A stretch of 64,000 nucleotides of DNA, taken from contig DGRE01000022.1 in assembly GCA_002389905.1 (NCBI GenBank), positions 1-64,000 on the forward strand. The letters are read 5' to 3'. The stretch comes from Hungatella sp. UBA4396 (GTDB lineage: Bacteria > Bacillota > Clostridia > Lachnospirales > Lachnospiraceae). Every line of letters begins with the position of its first letter. Positions within the stretch are counted from its first letter, which is position 1. The translations under genes were made by a program, and so were the position numbers. Below are positions 47,275-53,918 of the stretch, piece after piece. The notes beneath the pieces were generated by a model that saw nothing but the letters and a program-made list of their open reading frames with translations, was not told the DNA's origin and searched no databases.

Positions 47275-47832
47275 TTATGATATTTTCCAGTTCTCAAATA
47301 TTTTATAAGATTCTTTCAGAAAATCATAGGAGATCGTGATAGATTCGTCTGTCACGGTCTTATCTTCATCAAAAATAGGCCATGGGTTACAGCCGCCTGC
47401 TTCCACCTCTACCCGGCTCATAGGGAAACGGTTTCCGCAGTTCTGGCATACTAAAACATTTCCATCCTGCACATAATAACCTCTTCCCGAACCATAGCAG
47501 ATCTGACAGGTGTTAAAAGCTGTACGCAGACTTCCGTCAGGAGCCTGAACCGCTACCACTTCCATAAGAGTTCCATCCACTTCTACGGGATAGAAGCTGG
47601 CTGTTTCTGAAATATTGCCTACAGGAATTACAAGATTCTCTCCCTCTGCAATGACCTGGGCCTTATCTGAGGAAGCACCTGCTCCTTCTGCCTTATCCTT
47701 GGAGCCGCATGCCGTCAAAGCCAGGGCTGCTATCATAGCCGCTGCAAAAAGCCCTGCAGAAGCCATCCGGTTTTTCTTTTTCAGGCTTGTTTTTCCGCCT
47801 TTTTCTGTTTTATTCCAAAACTTCTGAATCAT
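47275..47832 (-). CDS. DUF2318 lipoprotein
   Basis: A 185-residue exported protein. A lipoprotein signal ends in LALTAC near residue 45 of the longest frame. The DUF2318 core follows, with FNTCQICYGSGRGYYVQDGNVLVCQ and NCGNRFP cysteine pairs and GGCNPWP near the end. Such domains are thought to hold iron or copper and often accompany metal-transport membrane proteins. The start is the ATG at 47832 preceded by AGGAGG. It belongs to an operon with the HMA-DsbD-cupredoxin fusion and a tiny membrane protein upstream. Confidence 0.82.
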   Translation of the reverse strand: MIQKFWNKTEKGGKTSLKKKNRMASAGLFAAAMIAALALTACGSKDKAEGAGASSDKAQVIAEGENLVIPVGNISETASFYPVEVDGTLMEVVAVQAPDGSLRTAFNTCQICYGSGRGYYVQDGNVLVCQNCGNRFPMSRVEVEAGGCNPWPIFDEDKTVTDESITISYDFLKESYKIFENWKIS

Positions 47833-47858
47833 CTTAATATACCTCCTGAGCATCAATG

Positions 47859-47957
47859 CTATTCATCCTTATCAGATTTCTTCCCCATAAAAAACATGGC
47901 TGCTATCATGGCAAATGCCGGCAGAATACAGTGCCAATGGCTTAATAATAATCCCAT
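47859..47957 (-). CDS. Small 32-residue membrane protein
   Basis: A short ORF with GAGGAGGAG upstream of its ATG, opening MGLLLSHWHCILPAFAM and ending in a basic/acidic tail (GKKSDKDE). One hydrophobic segment spans about residues 10-24. The HWHC motif near the N-terminus could bind a metal. It fits tightly between the HMA-DsbD-cupredoxin gene and the DUF2318 gene, 15 and 26 bases away, so it is almost certainly translated within the operon. Comparable tiny hydrophobic proteins are found in other metal operons; I know no named family. Confidence 0.62.
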   Translation of the reverse strand: MGLLLSHWHCILPAFAMIAAMFFMGKKSDKDE

Positions 47958-47972
47958 AAATGTCTCCTCCTC

Positions 47973-49835
47973 TTACTGGCAGCAGGAAGCGCCGCCTGAT
48001 CCCTGAAAGGTCTCTTCAGGCCAGATCATGGTCTGGAAACTGCCGACTTCTTTCTTAATTGCATCTAAATCCATGGTTTCAATGTCATCCACAACCTTGA
48101 TGTAGCCATAGAACTTGTTATCCCCTGTGGAGAAATCAAAGCTTTCCGTAGGAGTGAGATAAAGGAGGTTTTCCCCTTTTTCCAGGAAAAGCTGGGTATT
48201 AAAGACGGGAACAAGAAGATCCAGGCCATAATCAGATTCTGTGCTGTTGTCCACAATAGCCCACTCTACATCCATTCCGGTCTCCACCACTGCAACGGCA
48301 GGCTTAAAGCCTTCGTCAGTATATTCTAAGGTGATTTTCTGGACTTCATTTCCGTATCCATCTTCTCCCTTTTCCGCAATGACCACATCCTCCACCGGAA
48401 TCTCATAGCCTGCAGGAACCGGTGTCTCCGGGTTGTATTCCTTTAACACATCTTCTTCCGTTGTACCTGCTTCACCTTCTTCGGTCACGTAGATAGTGGC
48501 GCGGATCATGCCCATCCAGCAGCTATAGCGGACCTTTCCCGGCTCTTCAGGCGTAAACTCAATGACATTTTCTCCGGTCTGAAATGTATATTCAATTCCA
48601 TAGTCCCGGATGAATATCCGGTTGTTGCAGCCGTTGATGCTGCCCTGAGGCGCATCAATAATCCATTTCACCGGAATGCCGGCCTGAACCGTAATATTCG
48701 GATATTTTCCGGGAGAAAGGGTGCTGTTGACCACCTGAACTCCGTCTTCTATCTTGACATTTTCTCCGCTTCCCTGCTGGTCACCGCCTGCCCCATTTTC
48801 ACCGGCTAAAAATGCAGGAGCTTCAAACCCAGCCAGGCTGACACCCTGGGAGAACATGGACATTCCAAGAACAACCACCAAAACTGCACCTGCTGTCATA
48901 ATCCGGCCTGCAAACTTCTTTCCAAAAACTGTGGAAATAGCACCTAAACCAAACATCAGGGGAACAGTACCCAAACTGAATAAAAACATGGACAATGCAC
49001 CTGTAAAGGGGTTTCCCGTAGACAGTGCATAAATCTGCATGGCCTGCAAAGGACCGCATGGCATAAATCCATTTAACAGACCCACAATCAGAGGACTGCT
49101 GCTTTTAGACTTTTCCCTGTTGATCTTTCCGGCAAAGGCCTTCGGCATTCTGGGATTAAACTTTCTGAGCCAGGGGAAAATCCCCAGCATGTTGATTCCC
49201 ATAATCACCATAAATACTCCGGCAACCAGCTTCAGCACTCCCTGAAGGGTGTTGGAAAAAGTGACCACTGAGCCCAGCATTCCAACTAAAAAGCCCACTG
49301 CCGTGTAAGAGATCACACGCCCCAGATTATAGAGAAAGGTTGGACGAAGGGCGGAAAAACGTCCCTGCTCCCCATTTCCTTCCTCTCCCTTGGGCATACA
49401 CTGGGAAAGGTTAATTCCTCCGCACATTGCCACACAATGAACCGAGGTAACCAGGCCGATAACAAACAGCATTCCATAGCTCATGTTTGCCTCTGCCAAC
49501 TGGCTTGGGGCCATGAGATTTAAAAATCCGAACTGTTCCAGCATCATGTACAGGGAAATGATGATCAAAACCAGCCCAATGGCCCGGCTGGAGCCGGATT
49601 CCTGTTTCCCATTTCCCTCTAATACCATGTAATCCAGTTTTTCAATCAGCTCCACAATACTTTTATAGGAAATAATATCCGTGTCATAAGTGATGGCAGC
49701 TGTTCCCGCGTTATAACTCACTTCCACATGTTCAATTCCCGCAGTATTTTTCAATTTCTTTTCAATCTTATTTTGGCAGTTAACACAGGTCATTCCGCCG
49801 ATACGCAATTTTTTGGTTTTTAAACCAGAGCCCAT
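47973..49835 (-). CDS. HMA - DsbD-like membrane - cupredoxin fusion protein
   Basis: A 620-residue protein. Residues 1-70 are an HMA metal domain with GMTCVNC. About six to seven membrane segments (80-345) form a DsbD_2/SafE-like domain with the cysteines in TSVHCVAMCGG and NGFMPCGPLQ. The extracytoplasmic end has two cupredoxin-like domains (about 365-455 and 475-590): the first carries CNNRIF and a likely blue-copper set SCWMGM, and the chain ends in SCCQ. The layout suggests copper (or electron) transfer across the membrane to an outer copper site. GGAGG precedes the ATG. It leads an operon with the tiny membrane protein and DUF2318 lipoprotein. Confidence 0.83.
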   Translation of the reverse strand: MGSGLKTKKLRIGGMTCVNCQNKIEKKLKNTAGIEHVEVSYNAGTAAITYDTDIISYKSIVELIEKLDYMVLEGNGKQESGSSRAIGLVLIIISLYMMLEQFGFLNLMAPSQLAEANMSYGMLFVIGLVTSVHCVAMCGGINLSQCMPKGEEGNGEQGRFSALRPTFLYNLGRVISYTAVGFLVGMLGSVVTFSNTLQGVLKLVAGVFMVIMGINMLGIFPWLRKFNPRMPKAFAGKINREKSKSSSPLIVGLLNGFMPCGPLQAMQIYALSTGNPFTGALSMFLFSLGTVPLMFGLGAISTVFGKKFAGRIMTAGAVLVVVLGMSMFSQGVSLAGFEAPAFLAGENGAGGDQQGSGENVKIEDGVQVVNSTLSPGKYPNITVQAGIPVKWIIDAPQGSINGCNNRIFIRDYGIEYTFQTGENVIEFTPEEPGKVRYSCWMGMIRATIYVTEEGEAGTTEEDVLKEYNPETPVPAGYEIPVEDVVIAEKGEDGYGNEVQKITLEYTDEGFKPAVAVVETGMDVEWAIVDNSTESDYGLDLLVPVFNTQLFLEKGENLLYLTPTESFDFSTGDNKFYGYIKVVDDIETMDLDAIKKEVGSFQTMIWPEETFQGSGGASCCQ

Positions 49836-49935
49836 GACCTATCCTCCTTTTCGTTTCTGAACCCAAGAATAGCAGGAGAATTTGTAAAAGTTGTGGAGAT
49901 GAATGTTTTTTTCAATTATTTCCGTAAATAAAAAT

Positions 49936-49970
49936 ACGCCTGCATCCGGAATGAAAAGGGATGCAGACGT
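49936..49970 (-). terminator. Terminator after the CheX-like gene
   Basis: CTGCATCC (49940-49947) pairs with GGATGCAG (49959-49966), extended by ACG/CGT after one mismatch; on the minus strand TATTTTTATTTAC follows. Confidence 0.75.
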
Positions 49971-49990
49971 GTTATATTAATTTTATTCCA

Positions 49991-50437
49991 TTATTCTCCG
50001 GGATTAAACCGGATGTCCAGATAAACCTCGCCTAAGGATGTGGTCACGCAACATGCTGTGCGGATGGCATATCCTTCTCCATCATCAGGAGTTTTCACCA
50101 CCGGAGGAAGAATGTCACAGGTCAAATCCTCTCCTGCAAGAAGTGTGACCACATTTCCGCTGATGATATTGGCGATCTCTGATACTGCGGAGGTAACAAA
50201 TTCATCCATTTCGTCAAATTCCATTCCGCTCATGGAATTGACAAGGCCAAAGGCCGTTTCATGAGGAAGGCGGTAAACCACTTCTCCCTGTAAATCTCCG
50301 GTAAAGCCTATGGTAACATCCAGTTCTTTCTCGCAGTCAAAGCACTCTGCCGGCTGGCCGGAAACGTCTGTGAGATCCAGCATCAGCTGGAACACATTGC
50401 GGGTAGCCTCTAAAAATGGGTTGTAAAGATCAGTCAT
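49991..50437 (-). CDS. cheX: CheX-like chemotaxis phosphatase
   Basis: A 148-residue CheC/CheX-family protein. NPFLEATRNVFQLML opens the domain, and SAVSEIANIISGNVVTLL contains the Glu-x2-Asn pair that in CheX hydrolyses phospho-CheY. The start is the ATG at 50437, within the overlap with the upstream hemerythrin gene (its stop lies at 50430); the longer frame from 50494 lies wholly inside that gene. There are no other chemotaxis genes in the window. Coupling to a bacteriohemerythrin suggests an oxygen-related signalling role. Confidence 0.8.
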   Translation of the reverse strand: MTDLYNPFLEATRNVFQLMLDLTDVSGQPAECFDCEKELDVTIGFTGDLQGEVVYRLPHETAFGLVNSMSGMEFDEMDEFVTSAVSEIANIISGNVVTLLAGEDLTCDILPPVVKTPDDGEGYAIRTACCVTTSLGEVYLDIRFNPGE

Positions 50438-50855
50438 CACCGGCCACCCCCTTTTCAATGGCATAGGCAGCAATGCGCTGGTCCTCTGCCGCAACGTGGT
50501 TAATAAGCCAGGCCATCAGCTTGCCTGCAAACCGCTGCATAAGCTGTTCCTCATAACCGCTGCTTTCATATTCCCGGGTAACCGTAAGGACAAAATTCAC
50601 CATATCATTATGTATTCTTCTGTGCTCCTCACTGCCCGGATAGCCGATCTTCTCCTGGTATTCCTCTTCGTCCCTGAAATGCTCTACCACATATGCGTTC
50701 ATAAACGCCAGAGTTTCATTGACCTGTTCTACCTTCTCCTCCCAGGAGGAAGAAGAGCGAAGCACCTGCATAAATGTTTCCACCCGCTGAAACAGTTCCT
50801 TATGCTGCTCATCAATCAGCGGAACGCCTAACTCATATTTCTCTTTCCAAAGCAT
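50430..50855 (-). CDS. Bacteriohemerythrin
   Basis: A 141-residue oxygen-binding di-iron protein. Ligand motifs are in canonical order: His18 (DEQHKELF), His59 and Glu63 (VEHFRDEEEYQE), His78/His82 (EEHRRIHND) and HVAAED near residue 120. It binds O2 reversibly in the cytosol and may buffer, carry or sense it. It overlaps the CheX-like gene by 8 bases and is therefore cotranslated with it. It starts 5 bases after the shikimate kinase gene, so it may share its transcript. Confidence 0.92.
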   Translation of the reverse strand: MLWKEKYELGVPLIDEQHKELFQRVETFMQVLRSSSSWEEKVEQVNETLAFMNAYVVEHFRDEEEYQEKIGYPGSEEHRRIHNDMVNFVLTVTREYESSGYEEQLMQRFAGKLMAWLINHVAAEDQRIAAYAIEKGVAGDD

Positions 50856-50860
50856 GATTA

Positions 50861-51667
50861 TTACTTCCTTTCTCTTTCGTTTTCTGCTTCCGCCTCAAAC
50901 CGGATCAGAGACGCAACCAGCTCCTCACAGATCTGCTGCACGCTTTTACAGTCCGTTTCAACGGTAATATCGGCCGCTCTTTCATAGTAGGCGGCACGTT
51001 TATCTATGAGCCCTTTTATGAATTCCACATTCATATTTCCATTTAAAATGGGCCGCTCATCGCTGTACCTCACCCGCTCCAGAATTGTCTCAGGGCTGGC
51101 TGTCAGCAGCACAATACGGCTGCTCTTTTTTAAATTCTTTACATTTTCATCCCTGATTACCGCTCCGCCTCCGCAGGAAATAATGGTCCGGCGGCAGTTT
51201 TGCAGGCTGATAATGGCATTGCTTTCGCAGTTGCGGAAATACTCCTCCCCATACTGTGCAAAAATATCCTTAATCTCCATCTGCTGTTCCTGGACGATCA
51301 TGGAGTCCGTATCAGCTTCCTTCATAGCGAGCATGTCCCTTAAATATTTGGAAACCGTGCTTTTCCCTGTGCCCATAAACCCGATCAGGGCAATGTTGGA
51401 ATGAAACAGGCTTTTCCCCTGTACGGCCTTTTCCGCTTTTCCCACATGCTTAAAAATCTTCCTCAATTCCTCTTCATAGACATGGTCCTTTATATCATTA
51501 TACAAGCTTTCATAGCAAAGATCTTCTTCCTGTGAAAAAAGAGGAAGTCCATAGGCCTTTTTATATTCCATAAGCTCTGCCGCGCAGTCAAGCCTTTTTT
51601 TCAAAAGCTTAATCAATTCCCTGCTGCCGCTGTCCAGATCATTTTTAATCTCATTCAGTTCTCTCAT
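50861..51667 (-). CDS. aroK: Chorismate mutase-like domain fused to shikimate kinase
   Basis: A 268-residue protein. Residues about 1-85 look like an AroQ-type chorismate mutase helix bundle (LNEIKNDLDSGSRELIKLLKKRLD, AAELMEYKKAYGLPLFS, then an E-rich helix). Residues about 90-262 are shikimate kinase: P-loop GFMGTGKST, Asp119/Asp121 (EADTDSMI), FRNCESNAI, the GGGAV shikimate site and RVRYSDERPIL lid. The kinase makes shikimate-3-phosphate in aromatic amino acid synthesis. The first domain may be catalytic or only regulatory; its active residues cannot be confirmed by eye. AroE is encoded 5 kb away. Confidence 0.85.
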   Translation of the reverse strand: MRELNEIKNDLDSGSRELIKLLKKRLDCAAELMEYKKAYGLPLFSQEEDLCYESLYNDIKDHVYEEELRKIFKHVGKAEKAVQGKSLFHSNIALIGFMGTGKSTVSKYLRDMLAMKEADTDSMIVQEQQMEIKDIFAQYGEEYFRNCESNAIISLQNCRRTIISCGGGAVIRDENVKNLKKSSRIVLLTASPETILERVRYSDERPILNGNMNVEFIKGLIDKRAAYYERAADITVETDCKSVQQICEELVASLIRFEAEAENERERK

Positions 51668-51787
51668 CTCTTGTCTCCGTTTTTTGTTTTATACACTCAA
51701 TTCCATTGTTTTTTCCATTATACCTACATGAGAGACAGATTGTAAAGCAATACTTTGCTATCCGGTCTTAAAAGCTGTGTTTTATTC

Positions 51788-52300
51788 TTACGGCTTACGG
51801 TAAACCAATTCTGCAAAGGGCCCGTATTTTTTCACTTCCTCTAAGCAAAACCTTTTTAACGCTTCTTTTTGTGAAAACAAAGGAATTCCATCCCCTATCA
51901 GCACAGGTGCAATCTGTATGATTATGTGATCCACCATATCCTGATCCAGCAAAGGAGCCAATATTGTGTTTCCTCCTATAATCCAGATATTTTTATTCTT
52001 TTCAACTCCTCTGACAAATTCAACCACATCACCGTTTACAGGGATAAATTCTTCCAGAGATAAGCTTTTATCGTGTGTAAACACATAATTCTCAGTAGTT
52101 GGATAAAAACTGCCTGCATTCTCCAGATTTTCGATTTCACGGAATGTCCTTTTCCCCATTACGGTAATATCCATACTTTTATAGAAGCTTTCATAATCCG
52201 TTTCCTCTACCCCGCCTGTTTGGTGAAGCCAGTCCAAACCATGGTTTTTGTCCGCAAGATAACCATCCATGGTTATACAGCCATAAAAAAATACACTCAT
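51788..52300 (-). CDS. Dihydrofolate reductase-family (RibD C-terminal-like) protein
   Basis: A 170-residue protein with the RibD_C fold: SVFFYGCITMDGYLADKNHGLDWLH at the N-terminus, ITVMGKRTFREIE, IWIIGGNTILAPLL and a PVLIGDGIPLF end. The family reduces pteridine- or pyrimidine-like substrates with NADPH; stand-alone members such as YyaP/YwjB have no proven substrate. The start is the ATG at 52300, 4-10 bases after GGGGGTCAGAGG; an upstream ATG at 52318 is weaker. It is monocistronic. Confidence 0.82.
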   Translation of the reverse strand: MSVFFYGCITMDGYLADKNHGLDWLHQTGGVEETDYESFYKSMDITVMGKRTFREIENLENAGSFYPTTENYVFTHDKSLSLEEFIPVNGDVVEFVRGVEKNKNIWIIGGNTILAPLLDQDMVDHIIIQIAPVLIGDGIPLFSQKEALKRFCLEEVKKYGPFAELVYRKP

Positions 52301-52420
52301 CCTCTGACCCCCATTCATTTTCCCGTGTAAATTACCGTTCTATGCTGCTATTTTACCATTAATCCCCTCACTTTTCCAGATATTCTTTTGCAGGGCATCA
52401 CCTGTCAGTCAAATGTAAAA

Positions 52421-52461
52421 ACGCCTCCGTCCAAGCAGATATTCCGCTCAGACGAAGGCGC
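52421..52461 (-). terminator. Orphan terminator-like hairpin
   Basis: ACGCCTCCGTC (52421-52431) pairs with GACGAAGGCG (52451-52460) with one mismatch, and TTTTTACATTTG follows on the minus strand. No gene on that strand ends just upstream, so it may mark a lost or unrecognised transcript. Confidence 0.5.
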
Positions 52462-52462
52462 C

Positions 52463-52834
52463 GCCTTATGATTATTCTACTGTAACTCTTTATACTTTGT
52501 ATCCCATTGAAAACACTGTTTTAGGTTGCTTTTTATACCTTTTATTCGACTAAGAAAAGCTGTTAGGTGAAGCAACTATATAAAACTTTCGTAATAACGA
52601 GTCTGTATCTTGGGATAATATTTCAACTATCTGTAAATCACTTCAATGCCACCCCAGTAATATAGTGGAATATCTCCCTGGCGTGATAGATCAGGTCTAA
52701 TTGCTGTACTAGATATGCGCACAGAAGTTAAAACAATCTGAAATGAAAGTACGACTTAAGAATTGGTATACTGCTTCCTTTAACTACACTTTGCGTAAAT
52801 TTTATATCTTTTTTACGTCTTGTGTAAATCTTTC
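52463..52834. other. Non-coding stretch without a recognisable gene
   Basis: About 370 bases with stops in all frames and no ORF with a ribosome site. It is AT-rich. With the integrase remnant and toxin locus on its right, it is probably decayed insertion DNA. Confidence 0.4.
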
Positions 52835-52863
52835 TTGAATCCTGCTGCCAGATATGCTATATT
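52835..52863 (+). promoter_or_regulatory. Promoter of the antisense RNA
   Basis: -35 TTGAAT (52835-52840), 17 bases, -10 TATATT (52858-52863); the start would be near 52870. Confidence 0.65.
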
Positions 52864-52869
52864 AGAATT

Positions 52870-52962
52870 ACAAAAGGAACAACCGCCCCAATACAAGGGG
52901 TTGGCCATTAGAAGATAGAAATCCACCCTCGAACTCGCCAAAGTATACAAGGGTGGTTTTTC
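52870..52962 (+). ncRNA. Probable antitoxin RNA antisense to the toxin mRNA 3' end
   Basis: A transcript of about 93 bases is bounded by the promoter upstream and by a terminator hairpin, CCACCCT (52923-52929) with AGGGTGG (52950-52956), followed by TTTTTCT. It contains no ORF with a ribosome site. It converges on the holin-like toxin gene, whose mRNA has to run through the same region. The minus strand shows its own GC-rich hairpin near 52880-52905, so the two RNAs could pair over tens of bases, as in TxpA/RatA-type systems. Confidence 0.6.
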
Positions 52963-52995
52963 TATGCCTGTTTCCAGGACTTTACAGAAAAAACG

Positions 52996-53079
52996 TTACT
53001 TACAATTCACGAAAATAAAGGTAAGTAATGCGATAATAAACATACCAAAGGCCATAAGGTCCTTAAAGTCATATTTCAT
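52996..53079 (-). CDS. Putative holin-like (type I) toxin peptide
   Basis: A 27-residue peptide: a short charged start (MKYDFKDLMAFG), one hydrophobic membrane segment (MFIIALLTFIFV) and an NCK end. This matches the pattern of the Hol-Tox/TxpA-like toxins of Firmicutes, which insert in the membrane. GGAGG lies 8 bases before the ATG. The promoter on the minus strand is very good (see next entry). A convergent small RNA gene lies just beyond the stop. It sits beside an integrase remnant, as such loci often do in prophage or mobile DNA. Confidence 0.75.
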   Translation of the reverse strand: MKYDFKDLMAFGMFIIALLTFIFVNCK

Positions 53080-53150
53080 CCGCACCACCTCCCATCTATG
53101 TATGATGGAAGGCCAACGCCCTTGCAGTGACACGATTGCTCCATGCCACA

Positions 53151-53179
53151 ATAATAGCATATCCCCTTTCAATGTGCAA
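53151..53179 (-). promoter_or_regulatory. Promoter of the toxin gene
   Basis: On the minus strand -35 TTGCAC (53174-53179), 17 bases, -10 TATTAT (53151-53156), giving a leader of about 65 bases before the toxin ATG. Confidence 0.72.
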
Positions 53180-53290
53180 TTGTTTTCCTTGGCGGCAGGC
53201 TATCATGGCCCTGCTGCTTTTCTCATGGTTCCATCGTTGTTCATCAGAGATTCTGGTTTTCCTGGCAACCGGTCATTTTCCCTATTACTT

Positions 53291-53419
53291 TTTCCTTCGG
53301 CTCTGGTCATAGCTGACCGCCTGGGCCATGAAAAAACAGAAACCACGCTAAACATCTATTCACATCTGTTTCCCCATAATTGTGATGAGGTGGACGAAAA
53401 GTCCCAAAAATGCTTTTAG
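53291..53419 (+). pseudogene. Remnant of a tyrosine recombinase (phage-type integrase)
   Basis: The last 42 codons of the frame read like the end of a phage integrase: IADRLGHEKTETTLNIYSHL holds the LGH box and the catalytic tyrosine (IYSHL), followed by a short tail to the TAG at 53417. The region just upstream, in the same and other frames, shows only blurred traces of the HDLRHS box, and no catalytic core or start remains. It is a decayed end of an integrated element. Confidence 0.75.
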
Positions 53420-53448
53420 TTCCATTTTAGTTCTACCACAAAAAGAAA

Positions 53449-53488
53449 AGAGCCAGATAACCTTGTAAGTTCAAGGAAATCTGGCTCT
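53449..53488 (-). terminator. Terminator after the ferredoxin gene
   Basis: AGAGCCAGAT (53449-53458) pairs with ATCTGGCTCT (53479-53488), with an inner CCTTG/CAAGG stem; TTTCTTTTT follows on the minus strand. Confidence 0.88.
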
Positions 53489-53495
53489 AAACATA

Positions 53496-53684
53496 TTATT
53501 CTACTGTAATTACGGAAACAGGACATCCCTCCTGTGCTTCCACTGCCGAATCTTCTGCTTCTGCCGGCACTTCATCAACGTAAACCTCAGCCGGACCGTC
53601 ATCCGCCATACGGAATACTTCCGGGCATACAGATGCGCATAAACCGCATTCAATACAGCCATCTCTGTCAACTACTGCTTTCAT
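53496..53684 (-). CDS. Small [4Fe-4S] ferredoxin
   Basis: A 62-residue electron carrier. The cluster motif is CIECGLC (Cys10, 13, 16) with a further ASVCPE cysteine, and the closing ligand in EGCPVSVITVE; it has the layout of single-cluster [4Fe-4S] ferredoxins. The start is ATG 53684 with AAAGGAG upstream; the longer frame to 53759 has no site. It lies downstream of hcp, separated by about 230 bases, and may donate electrons to anaerobic reductases such as Hcp or sulfite reductase. Confidence 0.87.
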   Translation of the reverse strand: MKAVVDRDGCIECGLCASVCPEVFRMADDGPAEVYVDEVPAEAEDSAVEAQEGCPVSVITVE

Positions 53685-53918
53685 ACTGATATCTCCTTTC
53701 ACCTTGTTCGCCCATGTTTTTTTTTGGCATAATGATACACCGGAGGTGCTTCTTATCATGCCTTCCGGACCATAGTTTCTCCTGGCCCAAAATTCATCTT
53801 TAGTATTGTCTGTTTTTTTGTAAATTATCCCAAATCATGTCATTTTATGTTTTATTTGCCGCAAAGGCCCGCCCAGGCATAAAACACCGGACGGACCCTT
53901 GACAGATGATTTAAGTAA

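Noticed and set aside
52964..53419. 151-codon plus-strand ORF as an intact gene
   Set aside because: Only the last 40 or so residues resemble a protein family (integrase C-terminus); the rest covers the toxin gene in antisense and is not a credible domain.
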